This document shows positions 56,204-63,659 of a stretch of DNA of 64,000 nt, piece after piece; position 1 is the first letter of the stretch, and each line of letters opens with the position of its first letter. The DNA lies in NCBI RefSeq assembly GCF_900103985.1, contig NZ_FNIE01000007.1, positions 398,704 through 462,703 of the forward strand. Reading direction: 5' to 3'. The stretch is from Actinacidiphila guanduensis (GTDB lineage Bacteria > Actinomycetota > Actinomycetes > Streptomycetales > Streptomycetaceae). Both the position numbers and the translations under genes were made by a program. Under the pieces are notes generated by a model. The model was given only the letters and a program-made list of their open reading frames with translations. It was not told the DNA's origin and ran no database searches.

Positions 56204-56899
56204 GTGAAGACGCGCGTTCTCGTGGTCGACCCGGACGAGCGGGCCGCCGCCGACCTGGCCGACCGACTGGCCCGCAGCGGCTACGAGGTCGGCCTGGCGG
56301 CCACCGGCCGGGCCGCCCTGACCTCCTGGGAGGACGCCGACCTGGTGGTCCTGGACCTCGGCCTGCCCGACGTGGACGGCCTGGAGGTGTGCGCGCAGAT
56401 CCGCGGCCGCGGCGCCACCCCGGTGATCACCCTGACGTCCGGGGACACCGAGCTGGACCGGGTGCTCAGCCTCCAGGCCGGCGCGGACGACTGCCTGATC
56501 AAGCCCTACGGGTACCGGGAACTGGTGGCCCGGATGCGCGCCGTCCTGCGCAGGACGGCCGCGCCGAGGACCACCGCGGTGCTCAGCCACGGGGCGCTGC
56601 GGATCGACCCGCGGGGCCGGCAGGTGCGGGTGGGCGACCGTTCGGTCGCGCTCACCCGCAAGGAGTTCGACCTCCTGTACCTGCTGGCCTCGCTCCCGCA
56701 GACCGTGGTCTCCCGCCGGGACCTGATGGCCAAGGTCTGGGCGGACGAATGGTCTGTCTCCAGCCGTACCGTGGACACCCACGTCAGCTCGCTGCGCGGC
56801 AAACTCGGCCCCGGCGACTGGATCGTCACCGTGCGCGGGATCGGCTACCGGCTGGGCACCGGCGCCCACCCCGAGGCCCCGGAGGACGGCGGGGACTGA
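56204..56899 (+). CDS. Atypical OmpR-family response regulator (JadR1-like), no kinase partner
   Basis: 231 residues from GTG 56204. Receiver domain: VVDPDE (Asp9 kept, second acid replaced by Pro10), Asp51 in VVLDLGLPDVDG, Lys100 in LIKPYG. Winged-helix domain about 130-225 (LTRKEFDLLYLLASLPQTVV, RTVDTHVSSLRGKLG). No histidine kinase gene nearby. JadR1-type regulators of angucycline clusters have similar altered pockets and respond to pathway products rather than phosphorylation. Its 3' end overlaps the convergent TetR gene by 55 bp. Confidence 0.88.
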   Translation: MKTRVLVVDPDERAAADLADRLARSGYEVGLAATGRAALTSWEDADLVVLDLGLPDVDGLEVCAQIRGRGATPVITLTSGDTELDRVLSLQAGADDCLIKPYGYRELVARMRAVLRRTAAPRTTAVLSHGALRIDPRGRQVRVGDRSVALTRKEFDLLYLLASLPQTVVSRRDLMAKVWADEWSVSSRTVDTHVSSLRGKLGPGDWIVTVRGIGYRLGTGAHPEAPEDGGD

Positions 56900-57600
56900 G
56901 GGTGCGCGGCCCGCCCCGGGCGGTCGGCTGCCGCCCGCGCCCGTGCGCGCCCGGACACGGCCACCGCGTCGGTGACCACGGAGAGCCGTCCGGCCGGCTC
57001 CAGGCGCCGCGCCACCTCGGGCCGGGCCAGGCCCGGCAGGAAGACCTGCCAGAAGCCGGTGAGCGCCGCCTGCATCTGCCGCTCCGAGTCGCCCCTGATC
57101 AGCAGCCCCACCCCGGTGGTCGCGGTGAGCACGGCGCAGGTGATCTCGTGGAGCTGCACGTGGGCGGAGAGTTCGTCGTTGCGGGCGGCCTCCAGCAGCA
57201 GGCGTTCCACGCAGCCCTGCCACTCCCGGTCCAGGCCCCGGCTGCCGCGCAGCGCGCCGTCGGCGCCCAGCCGGAAGCCCGCCCTGGCCAGTACGTCCCA
57301 CTGCAGCAGGCGGGCGAACGCCTGCGACATGTCGGTCAGTGCCTGGAGCGCGTCCGCGTTGGCCTGGTAGGCGATCCACCCGGCGGACCACAGGATGTCC
57401 GCGCCGGCTTCCTCGACGGCCGCGGCGAGCGCCGCCTTGTTCTCGAAGTGGAAGTGCAGCGCTCCCGAGCTGACGCCCGCGGCGGCGCTGATGTCGCCGA
57501 TTCTGGTGCGCGTGTAGCCGTACCGGTCGAAGAGCCGTGCCGCCGCGTACAGCAGTGTGCGGCGGGTGCGGACGGCGCGTGCCTGTCGTTCCTCTGCCAC
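56845..57600 (-). CDS. TetR-family pseudo-gamma-butyrolactone receptor (JadR2/ArpA-like)
   Basis: 251 residues from GTG 57600 with an AGGAGGA ribosome site. RQARAVRTRRTLLYAAARLF and AGVSSGALHFHFENKAALA are the HTH region of the ArpA/ScbR/JadR2 group; QALTDMSQAFARLL follows in the ligand domain. The last about 40 residues are Arg/Pro/Ala-rich and overlap the convergent response-regulator gene. In jadomycin, JadR2 represses jadR1. Here a matching operator is present upstream of the second response regulator. Confidence 0.85.
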   Translation of the reverse strand: MAEERQARAVRTRRTLLYAAARLFDRYGYTRTRIGDISAAAGVSSGALHFHFENKAALAAAVEEAGADILWSAGWIAYQANADALQALTDMSQAFARLLQWDVLARAGFRLGADGALRGSRGLDREWQGCVERLLLEAARNDELSAHVQLHEITCAVLTATTGVGLLIRGDSERQMQAALTGFWQVFLPGLARPEVARRLEPAGRLSVVTDAVAVSGRARARAAADRPGRAAHPQSPPSSGASGWAPVPSR

Positions 57601-57670
57601 GAGCGGTCCTCCTGTGTCGTGGGACGGTCGGCGGACCGGACCTGCCGGCACGGCACCTCGGCCACGCGAA

Positions 57671-57707
57671 GGGCGGACCGGCACCGCGGTACGGTGCCGG
57701 TCCGCCC
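57671..57707 (-). terminator. Perfect 16-bp stem hairpin after the TIGR03086 gene
   Basis: GGGCGGACCGGCACCG (57671-57686), loop of five, exact complement (57692-57707). It starts 20 bp past the stop of 57727-58329 and would insulate the TetR gene from upstream transcription. Confidence 0.85.
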
Positions 57708-57726
57708 TGCTGGTCGTGCGGGTCGG

Positions 57727-58329
57727 TCAGGGGCGCCGGCCGTACCAGGCCACGAGCTGGTCGATCGGGGGCGCGTCGGCGGGGACCTCGACGACCGGGC
57801 CGAAGGGCACCGGCGCGGTCCGCGGCGTGGCCGGCACCGCGAACCGCATCGCCCCGAGCGACGGCGCCAGGACCGCGGGGTCCCACGCCGGCTGCTGCCC
57901 GGTGGCCTTGGCCAGGTCCCAGGTGTGGATGGTGACTTCGGTGGTGTACGCGACGGCGGCGGCCACGCCCGGGAGGGTCGTGAAGCCGAGCTGGCACATC
58001 GTTCCCAGCATGCCCGGCTTCGACCAGGCCGCCTCGGCGTCGCGGACGCCGTCCTTCCACGCCGTGCCCCAGTCGGCGGCCGGCACCTCGTCCGCGAAGA
58101 GCTCCACCGTGAACGGGTTGCCGCCGCTGGCGGCGACCGTCATCCGGCGCACCACGGCGATCAGGTGCCGGACCAGTTTCTCGGCGTCGTACTCGGGACA
58201 GGGGCTGGCCGCGCCGTACTGGTCCGGCCGCACGTTGGCGATGGTCTCCCCGGCGAGTGCCAAGGCCTTGAAGAGTCCGGGGCGCGTGTCGGCGCCCGCG
58301 GCCGGGGGAGATGCCACGTTCTCGGTCAT
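57727..58329 (-). CDS. TIGR03086/maleylpyruvate isomerase-like DinB-fold protein
   Basis: 200 residues. SPCPEYDAEKLVRHLIAV and TTEVTIHTWDLAKATGQ give the four-helix mycothiol-dependent maleylpyruvate isomerase N-terminal pattern with its His/Asp metal ligands. The family includes mycothiol S-transferases and uncharacterised metal-binding proteins. A mycothiol-linked detoxification or epimerisation role in the cluster is possible. Flanked by two terminators, so likely its own transcription unit. Confidence 0.82.
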   Translation of the reverse strand: MTENVASPPAAGADTRPGLFKALALAGETIANVRPDQYGAASPCPEYDAEKLVRHLIAVVRRMTVAASGGNPFTVELFADEVPAADWGTAWKDGVRDAEAAWSKPGMLGTMCQLGFTTLPGVAAAVAYTTEVTIHTWDLAKATGQQPAWDPAVLAPSLGAMRFAVPATPRTAPVPFGPVVEVPADAPPIDQLVAWYGRRP

Positions 58330-58387
58330 GAAACCTGCCGTCCTCGATGGTGCGTCGGTGTCGCGGGCCGGGGTGACCCGCCGGCAT

Positions 58388-58418
58388 GTGGGTCCGGCCC
58401 GGTGCGGGCCGGACCCAC
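58388..58418 (-). terminator. Perfect 13-bp stem hairpin after the PPOX gene
   Basis: GTGGGTCCGGCCC (58388-58400), loop GGTGC, complement (58406-58418), between the end of the PPOX gene (58432) and the next gene start (58329). Confidence 0.82.
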
Positions 58419-58431
58419 AGGGGGGAGGGGG

Positions 58432-58860
58432 CTACCAGATCCCCATGACCCGGTCCACGGCCAGTTCGATGACGACCATGTCCGGGACGTTCGGGGGTGC
58501 GGAGAGGTAGCGCTGGATGTAGCGCCGCACCCCTTCCGACACCCGGGCCCGGTCGGCGGAGACCGTCGCCAGGCCCTCCAGCGTGATCCAGCGGTAGTTC
58601 ACCGTCTGGCAGATGGCGATCCGCACGTCGGGCCGGGCGGCGATGTTCCTGGTCTTCACCCGGGTGCCGGTCGTCATCACGCGTACCAGGCCGGCCTGCC
58701 CGTCCCAGGTGAAGCGCACCGGAGCGATGTGCGGGGACCCGTCGGACCGCACGGTGGTGAGCGTTCCGATGTGCGGCCCGGCGAGGAACTCGGCTGCTCC
58801 CGCGGGCAGTCGCGGGGACCGCAGGGCGGTGTCCCGCTCCGGCCGCCGGCCGTCAGACAT
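58432..58860 (-). CDS. PPOX-class F420-dependent oxidoreductase
   Basis: 142 residues. GTLTTVRSDGSPHIAPVRFTWD and the KTRNIAARPDVRIAICQ block are characteristic of the split beta-barrel PPOX family that uses F420 (TIGR03618-like). It may reduce a quinone or enone. Its first codons overlap the MFS gene end by 8 bp, so both are co-transcribed from upstream of the MFS gene. Confidence 0.88.
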   Translation of the reverse strand: MSDGRRPERDTALRSPRLPAGAAEFLAGPHIGTLTTVRSDGSPHIAPVRFTWDGQAGLVRVMTTGTRVKTRNIAARPDVRIAICQTVNYRWITLEGLATVSADRARVSEGVRRYIQRYLSAPPNVPDMVVIELAVDRVMGIW

Positions 58861-60346
58861 TGGCTTCGGCCGTCTCGCTCGCGGGCTCGCCCGCCGGCTG
58901 CTCGGGCGGAGCGGACCGCAGCATCGGCAGCAGCAGCGACAGGGCGAGTGCGGCCAGGGTCAGGCAGCAGCCGACGATGAAGGCGTGGTGGAAGGTGGTG
59001 GTCAGCGTGGACTCGATGCGGGACGCCGAGCCGTGGGCGCCGGCGATCTTCCCGGGCAGGCCGTGCAGCGCGATGGTCGCGGCCACCGCCAGGCCGAGCG
59101 CACCGCCCAGCTCCTGGCTGGTGTTGATCAGTCCGGCGGCCAGCCCCGCCTGCCGCTCGGGAACGCCCAGTTGCGCGGCGACCTGCAGGGGAACGAACGT
59201 GAAGCCCATTCCGAACCCGAAGATGACGTACGCGGGCAGGATGGCGGAGACGTAGCTCGCGTCGGAGTGCGCCCGCGACAGGAGGAACAGGCCGACGGTG
59301 CACATCACCAGGCCGATGATGAGCACGGGCTTGCCCGCGATCTTGGTGACCAGCTGTGAGGCGATGCCCGCCGCGACACCGGTCGCCACCGCCTGCGGTA
59401 CGTAGGCCAGGCCGGTCTTGAGGGCGTCGTAGCCGAGCACCTGCTGCATGAACAGGCTCGCGAAGTAGAACATGCTGACCACGCCGCCCAGGAAGAGCAC
59501 GGTGGCCATGTTGGCCGTCCGCAGGGTGGGCAGTCTGAAGATGGTGAAGGGCACGAGCGGGTCGCGTTTGCGCCGCTCGACCAGGAGGAAGAGCAGGAGC
59601 AGCACGGCGCCCGCGACGAGGGTGGGGATCACCCGGGCGGACTGCCAGCCGTAGGTGATCGCCTCGTCGAGCGAGTAGATGAGCAGCATGAGGCCGCCGG
59701 TGATCAGGACGGCGCCCGGGATGTCGAAGGGCCGCCGCTCACCCTGGCTCTCCGGCAGGATCGCCGGCGCCAGCAGCACCGCGGCCACCGCGATCGGCAC
59801 GTTGATGAAGAAGATCCAGCGCCAGCCGGGGCCCTGGGTGAGCAGGCCGCCGAAGACGACACCGGCGACCGAGGCGATGCCCGCCAGGCCGCCCCACACG
59901 CCGAGCGCCTTGTTGCGGGCCTCGCCCTCGGCGAAGGTGACCGTCAGGGTGCTCAGGGCGGCCGGGGCGACCATCGCCGCGCCGAAGCCCTGCACACCGC
60001 GGGAGACGAACAGCAGGATCTCGTCCTGCGCGAGTCCGCCGGACAGCGAGGCCAGGCCGAAGAGCGCCAGCCCCACCTGGAGGAGCCTGCGCCGGCCGAA
60101 GGTGTCCGCGAGACGTGAACCGAGCATGAGGCAGCCGCCGAGAATCGTCCCATAGGCGGTGACCACATAGGGAAGATCGCCCTGGGAGATGGACAGGCCC
60201 CGTTGGATCGAGGGGAGGGCGACGTTCACGATCGATACGTCGAGGAACACCATGAATTGTGCGATGCAGAGAAAAGCCAGAATCAGCCCGGGGCTGCGGG
60301 AGCCCGGGACAGCGGTTGCCTGGGCATCCGCGCGCGAAGCAGACAT
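58853..60346 (-). CDS. MFS exporter, DHA2 type, probable product efflux
   Basis: 497 residues with about 14 hydrophobic helices. FLCIAQFMVFLDVSIVNVAL at the N-terminus and LADTFGRRRLLQ motif A mark DHA2 drug:H+ antiporters, like LanJ/UrdJ and relatives in angucycline clusters. Likely self-resistance pump for the cluster product. First gene of a two-gene operon with the PPOX protein. Divergent from the methyltransferase gene. Confidence 0.9.
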   Translation of the reverse strand: MSASRADAQATAVPGSRSPGLILAFLCIAQFMVFLDVSIVNVALPSIQRGLSISQGDLPYVVTAYGTILGGCLMLGSRLADTFGRRRLLQVGLALFGLASLSGGLAQDEILLFVSRGVQGFGAAMVAPAALSTLTVTFAEGEARNKALGVWGGLAGIASVAGVVFGGLLTQGPGWRWIFFINVPIAVAAVLLAPAILPESQGERRPFDIPGAVLITGGLMLLIYSLDEAITYGWQSARVIPTLVAGAVLLLLFLLVERRKRDPLVPFTIFRLPTLRTANMATVLFLGGVVSMFYFASLFMQQVLGYDALKTGLAYVPQAVATGVAAGIASQLVTKIAGKPVLIIGLVMCTVGLFLLSRAHSDASYVSAILPAYVIFGFGMGFTFVPLQVAAQLGVPERQAGLAAGLINTSQELGGALGLAVAATIALHGLPGKIAGAHGSASRIESTLTTTFHHAFIVGCCLTLAALALSLLLPMLRSAPPEQPAGEPASETAEANV

Positions 60347-60754
60347 GGAAGTGTCTCCTCATAACCGTTTTCAGGGCGACACTGCGAAGCTAGCACTCCA
60401 CTACATATAGTTACCAAGCGGAAAGTGGCCCGGCGGGCTGCTGGAATCCGGCCGGAACTTCGGCCTTCGCCGAGGTCAGCGGCGTGCGGCGGCACGGCGG
60501 AAGATTCACGGTCCGGTGGCCGCCGGCGGCTCCCGGTGGGCCGGACCGGCGCCCGGGCGGGGGTGGAGCGCCACCTGCCCGGACCGGCGGGGCCGCCCGT
60601 CCGGGCGGACCGCGGTGGCATCCGCGTGGCACCTTCGGAAACTTGACAAACTTGCGGAAGACCTGACACGGGGGTTCTTTACCCCTGTCGGACGGACCGG
60701 CAATGCTGTGGGTACGCGCATTTCCGCCTCCTCCGTCCGGCAAAGGAGATACAA
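60347..60754. other. MFS-methyltransferase divergent intergenic region
   Basis: Gene-free 408 bp. The end near the MFS gene has an AT-rich patch (CTACATATAGTTACC at 60402-60416) suited to a minus-strand promoter. The middle is GC-rich with no clear signal. The last 110 bp carry the TGAC repeats and a GGGG-TTCTTTA-CCCC potential hairpin (60672-60685). Confidence 0.5.
60643..60668 (+). promoter_or_regulatory. TGACA pair with 20-bp spacing before the methyltransferase
   Basis: TGACA at 60644-60648 (within TTGACA) and at 60664-60668 (within CCTGACA). The spacing equals that at 55289-55333, and AAGACCTGAC is shared with 55303-55312. Candidate activator array overlapping the -35 of the methyltransferase promoter. 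Confidence 0.58.
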
Positions 60755-61453
60755 ATGAGTGACCAGCCTCATGTGGACGTCGAGCTCGGGGCCGTCGACT
60801 TCAACATCGTGTACGAGGGCGGTGAACTGCTCCCCGGTCTGATCACCGGCGGAGTTCCCTGGGATATCGAGGACGTTCAGCCGGGAGTTGTCGAGTTCGA
60901 GCGCCGCAAGCGGTTCCGCGGTGAAATTCTCGACGCCGGCTGCGGCCTTGCCGACAATGCCGCATATCTCGCCGCCCTGGGTCACAAGGTCGCGGCTTTC
61001 GACGGGTCGTCGACGGCGATCAAGCTGGCGAAGGAGCGGCACGCCGGGACGCCCATCGAGCTCTTCGTCGCCGACGCCACCAAGCTGACCGGGTACGACG
61101 GCCGGTTCGACACCGTGCTCGACAGCGCCCTCTTCCAGGTGCTGGACCCGCGCGGCCAGCAGCTCTACCTGGAGGCCCTGCACCGGTCCACGACGCCGGG
61201 GGCATGGCTCAACATCCTCGCCTTCGCGGCGGTCCCCGGCGGCATGCCGGCCCCGATGGCCATCCCGGAGGACACGCTGCGTGCGACGATCGCCGCGGGC
61301 GGCTGGGAGATCACGTCCATGGAGATGGGCACGTTCTCCGGGGTGGAGGCGAGCATGGCCGTGTTCCTGGAGCGGTTCGGCGTCACGCCGAACGCCGACG
61401 GCAAGGGGCAGATCCACGTGCCGACCTGGCTGATCGAGGCCCAGCGGGTGTAG
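60755..61453 (+). CDS. Class I SAM-dependent methyltransferase
   Basis: 232 residues with an ideal AAAGGAG ribosome site. ILDAGCGLADNAAYLAALGH (about 58-77) is the SAM-binding motif I, and FDTVLDSALFQVLDP the post-motif. Probably O- or C-methylates the cluster product or intermediate, but small-molecule methyltransferases of this class have varied substrates. The stop codon lies inside the first of two 15-bp direct repeats (61444-61458 and 61464-61478). Confidence 0.88.
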   Translation: MSDQPHVDVELGAVDFNIVYEGGELLPGLITGGVPWDIEDVQPGVVEFERRKRFRGEILDAGCGLADNAAYLAALGHKVAAFDGSSTAIKLAKERHAGTPIELFVADATKLTGYDGRFDTVLDSALFQVLDPRGQQLYLEALHRSTTPGAWLNILAFAAVPGGMPAPMAIPEDTLRATIAAGGWEITSMEMGTFSGVEASMAVFLERFGVTPNADGKGQIHVPTWLIEAQRV

Positions 61454-61533
61454 TGCCCCCAGCGCGGGTGTAGTGCCCGTCCGGCGCCGCCCAGCCGAAC
61501 GCCCGACCTCGGCGTCCGACCTCCGCGCCTGTC

Positions 61534-61569
61534 CGCCTGCCCGTGTCGACCGGGTCGGGCGGGCAGGCG
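61534..61569. terminator. Hairpin between methyltransferase and HxlR genes
   Basis: A 10-bp arm at 61534-61543 (CGCCTGCCCG) pairs perfectly with 61560-61569 (CGGGCAGGCG). Located between convergent genes; likely a terminator without a T-tract. Confidence 0.6.
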
Positions 61570-61644
61570 CACGGGCATGTCATCGGCACCGCGGGTACCG
61601 CCGGTACGGGTGTCCGGTGCGGCCGCTCGGGCCGCACGGGTCGT

Positions 61645-62043
61645 TCAGCGGCGCATGCGCGCCAAGTCGCGCTCCTCGTAGTCCGCCCGGGCCTGGCGGA
61701 CCTTGTCCAGATTGCCGTCCGACCAGGTCGCGAGCACCTGGAACACCCCGGACAGGCTGCGGCCGAGCTCGCTGATCTCGTACTCGACCCGGGCCGGGAT
61801 GCCGGGGTGGGAGGTGCGCAGCACCAGCCCGTCGCGCTCGAGTTTGCGCAGGGTGTCGGTGAGCACCTTGGGAGTGATCGACCCCAGCCGCCGCTCCAGC
61901 TCCCCGAACCGCAGGCTGCCCGACTCGTTGAGGGTCCACAGGATCGGCGTGGTCCACCGGCTGAAAACGATCTCGACCACCGGCCCGATGGGGCACGCCT
62001 CTTCAGGGTGGCTGTCGCGCAGTACCTCGATGTCAGTGTTCAT
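61645..62043 (-). CDS. HxlR-family regulator
   Basis: 132 residues. CPIGPVVEIVFSRWTTPILW and LRFGELERRLGSITPKVLTDTLRKLERDGLVLR are the HxlR winged helix, with a Cys near residue 17 as found in quinone- or aldehyde-sensing members. Convergent with the methyltransferase and divergent from the second response regulator. May sense quinone stress caused by pathway intermediates; inferred only. Confidence 0.92.
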   Translation of the reverse strand: MNTDIEVLRDSHPEEACPIGPVVEIVFSRWTTPILWTLNESGSLRFGELERRLGSITPKVLTDTLRKLERDGLVLRTSHPGIPARVEYEISELGRSLSGVFQVLATWSDGNLDKVRQARADYEERDLARMRR

Positions 62044-62715
62044 TCGGCATCAATCCCTCCCGTGGTACCGAGTATCCCGAACGTGGAGGCCGTGGTGCGC
62101 CGGATGACGGACTTCCGGGTGCCCCCAAGATACCGTCGCCCGGCGGGCAGTGTCCATTTACCGGCCGGCCGCCCGGATCGCCGTGCCGCACCCCTCCGTA
62201 CGGAGCGGTAATCATACCCGGCGACCGCGCCCGGCCAGGACGAAACGGCGTCGGCGTCCCCTCGCGCCGGGCTTCCGTTACGGATTTCCCAGGGTTCAGG
62301 AACGTGTGTTACCGCTTCTTAACGGAAGCGGCGGCCCGGCGCGGGCGCGGCGGCGGGAGCGGGGTGCTTTCGTCGCCTTATGACCGTTCCGGTGATCGTC
62401 TCATTTGGGCGCGATAGGGTGCGTCGGCCGACCGGGTTCGTGGTCCTGTGCCACGCGTGGTGATCTCCCGGCGCAGGGGCGGGTCCCGGAAATACCCAGT
62501 TCGGCGGTGCTATCCAGGAGGTAAGTACCGCAGCGTATTGAGATAGGCGGATGGCCGCCGCGGATGATCGTTTCGTGAACCTGCTGTGCAGGGTTTTGTA
62601 TTGTTCACCCTTGGCCAAGAATTTATTGACAAACCGATGAGTAGGTTTGTAGGGTTGCGAGCGTTGGCTACGAGTGGATCTGAGCATCGAACTTCGCAAC
62701 CAATATGGGGGAGTA
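62044..62715. promoter_or_regulatory. Large regulatory gap between HxlR and response-regulator genes
   Basis: 672 bp with no gene and lower GC toward its right end. Contents: related stretches GGTACCGAGTATCC (about 62062-62075) near the HxlR start; a palindrome CCGCTTC-TTAACG-GAAGCGG (62312-62331); an imperfect inverted repeat AACCTGC-TGT-GCAGGGTT (about 62578-62595); and the promoter and 22-bp palindrome described separately. This is the longest gap in the cluster part and likely integrates several regulators. Confidence 0.6.
62626..62655 (+). promoter_or_regulatory. Promoter with 22-bp ARE-like palindrome (butyrolactone-receptor operator)
   Basis: Promoter: TTGACA (62626-62631), 18 bp, TAGGGT (62650-62655). 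Palindrome at 62629-62650: arm ACAAACC (62629-62635), eight-base spacer GATGAGTA, arm GGTTTGT (62644-62650). This layout fits the autoregulatory elements (AREs) bound by ScbR/JadR2-type TetR proteins, and it fills the space between -35 and -10, the ideal place for repression. Confidence 0.8.
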
Positions 62716-63438
62716 ATGGGTCAAGGCATTACGGGTGCCTCCGCGTCCCGCGGGTTACGTCTTCCGCAGAGATCGGCAGGGGCCTGGCGCGTGCTCGTGG
62801 TGGAGAAGGACCGGGGAGCCATGGAGGCCCTGCGCGGGGACCTGCGGCGGCACGGCCACCAGGTCGAGGGTGTGGAGACCGGATCGGCCGCACTGCAGGC
62901 CTGCGAGGATGCCGACATCGTCCTCATGGACCTGGAACTGCCGGACATGGACGGCCTGGAGGTGTGCCGTGGCATCCGCCTGCAGTCGGATGTCGCGGTG
63001 ATAGCCGTCACGTCGTGGGGCAGCGAACTGGACCGGGTGCTCGGCCTGCAGGCCGGCGCCGACGACTATGTGGTGAAACCGTACGGGTCTCGCGAGCTGA
63101 TCGCCCGTATGGAAGCGGTGATGCGGCGAGTTCAAGCCAAGCCGCAGGCCGCGAAGGTGATCTCGCACGGATCGCTGCGCATCGACGTGGGTCTGCGCGA
63201 GGTGAGTCTGGACGGCCGGGGGGTCGACGTCACGCGCAAGGAGTTCGACCTGCTCTGCCTGCTCGCCTCGCACCCGCAGACGGTCGTCCCGCGCAAGCGG
63301 ATCATGCAGCAGATATGGGGCGACTCCTGGTCCCGGCGCACCGTCGACACCCATGTGAGCAGCCTGCGCATGAAACTCGGCGGAAGTGACTGGATCATCA
63401 CCGTCCGGGGTGTCGGTTTCCGGCTGGGCCCTGCCTGA
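62716..63438 (+). CDS. Second atypical OmpR-family response regulator (JadR1-like)
   Basis: 240 residues from ATG 62716 (GGGGGAG ribosome site; the in-frame GTG 62674 has none). Receiver: VLVVEKD near 26-32 has Lys31 in place of the second acid; Asp72 in VLMDLELPDMDG; VVKPYG Lys. Winged helix about 145-238 (VTRKEFDLLCLLASHPQTVV, RTVDTHVSSLRMKLG). Paralogue of 56204-56899: both share DRVLxLQAGADD. No kinase gene nearby. Probable cluster activator under control of the TetR-type receptor. Confidence 0.88.
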   Translation: MGQGITGASASRGLRLPQRSAGAWRVLVVEKDRGAMEALRGDLRRHGHQVEGVETGSAALQACEDADIVLMDLELPDMDGLEVCRGIRLQSDVAVIAVTSWGSELDRVLGLQAGADDYVVKPYGSRELIARMEAVMRRVQAKPQAAKVISHGSLRIDVGLREVSLDGRGVDVTRKEFDLLCLLASHPQTVVPRKRIMQQIWGDSWSRRTVDTHVSSLRMKLGGSDWIITVRGVGFRLGPA

Positions 63439-63563
63439 ATTCCGATGGCGGCCGGCCCCGACCGGCAGGCCGCCGTCGTCACCGTAAGGAAACCTGTCGC
63501 GGCACGGAATACGGCTTCGAGGGTTTCTTCGCGTTGCCGGAAAAACGCATGTCACCCGTCACC

Positions 63564-63597
63564 GGCGGGCTCCGCGCAAGCGGGGCCCGCCTTTTTT
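63564..63597 (+). terminator. Rho-independent terminator with T-tract
   Basis: GGCGGGC (63564-63570) and CCGC stem pairing with GCGG and GCCCGCC (to 63591), loop GCAA, followed by six T (63592-63597). The only hairpin I found in this window with a classical T-run. Terminates the response-regulator transcript. Confidence 0.9.
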
Positions 63598-63640
63598 CGT
63601 GCATCCCGGAAAACCCTGCCGGCGGTCCCTGTACTGCGGC

Positions 63641-63659
63641 TTCTGACACTCTTCTGACA
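63641..63659 (+). promoter_or_regulatory. TTCTGACA direct repeat at 11-bp spacing
   Basis: TTCTGACA at 63641-63648 and 63652-63659, one helical turn apart, 140 bp before the carboxylase start. Such 11-bp direct repeats are typical of OmpR- or SARP-type binding sites. Contains the TGAC core also found at 55289 and 60644. Confidence 0.5.

Noticed and set aside
62577..62597. Second ARE-like site upstream of the response regulator
   Set aside because: AACCTGC-TGT-GCAGGGTT has one-base asymmetric arms and the wrong spacing for a 22-bp receptor operator, so I kept only the 62629-62650 palindrome as the main call.
62674..62715. Upstream GTG start for the second response regulator
   Set aside because: In frame but with no ribosome site and only about 12 bp past the expected transcription start. 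ATG 62716 has GGGGGAG at proper spacing.
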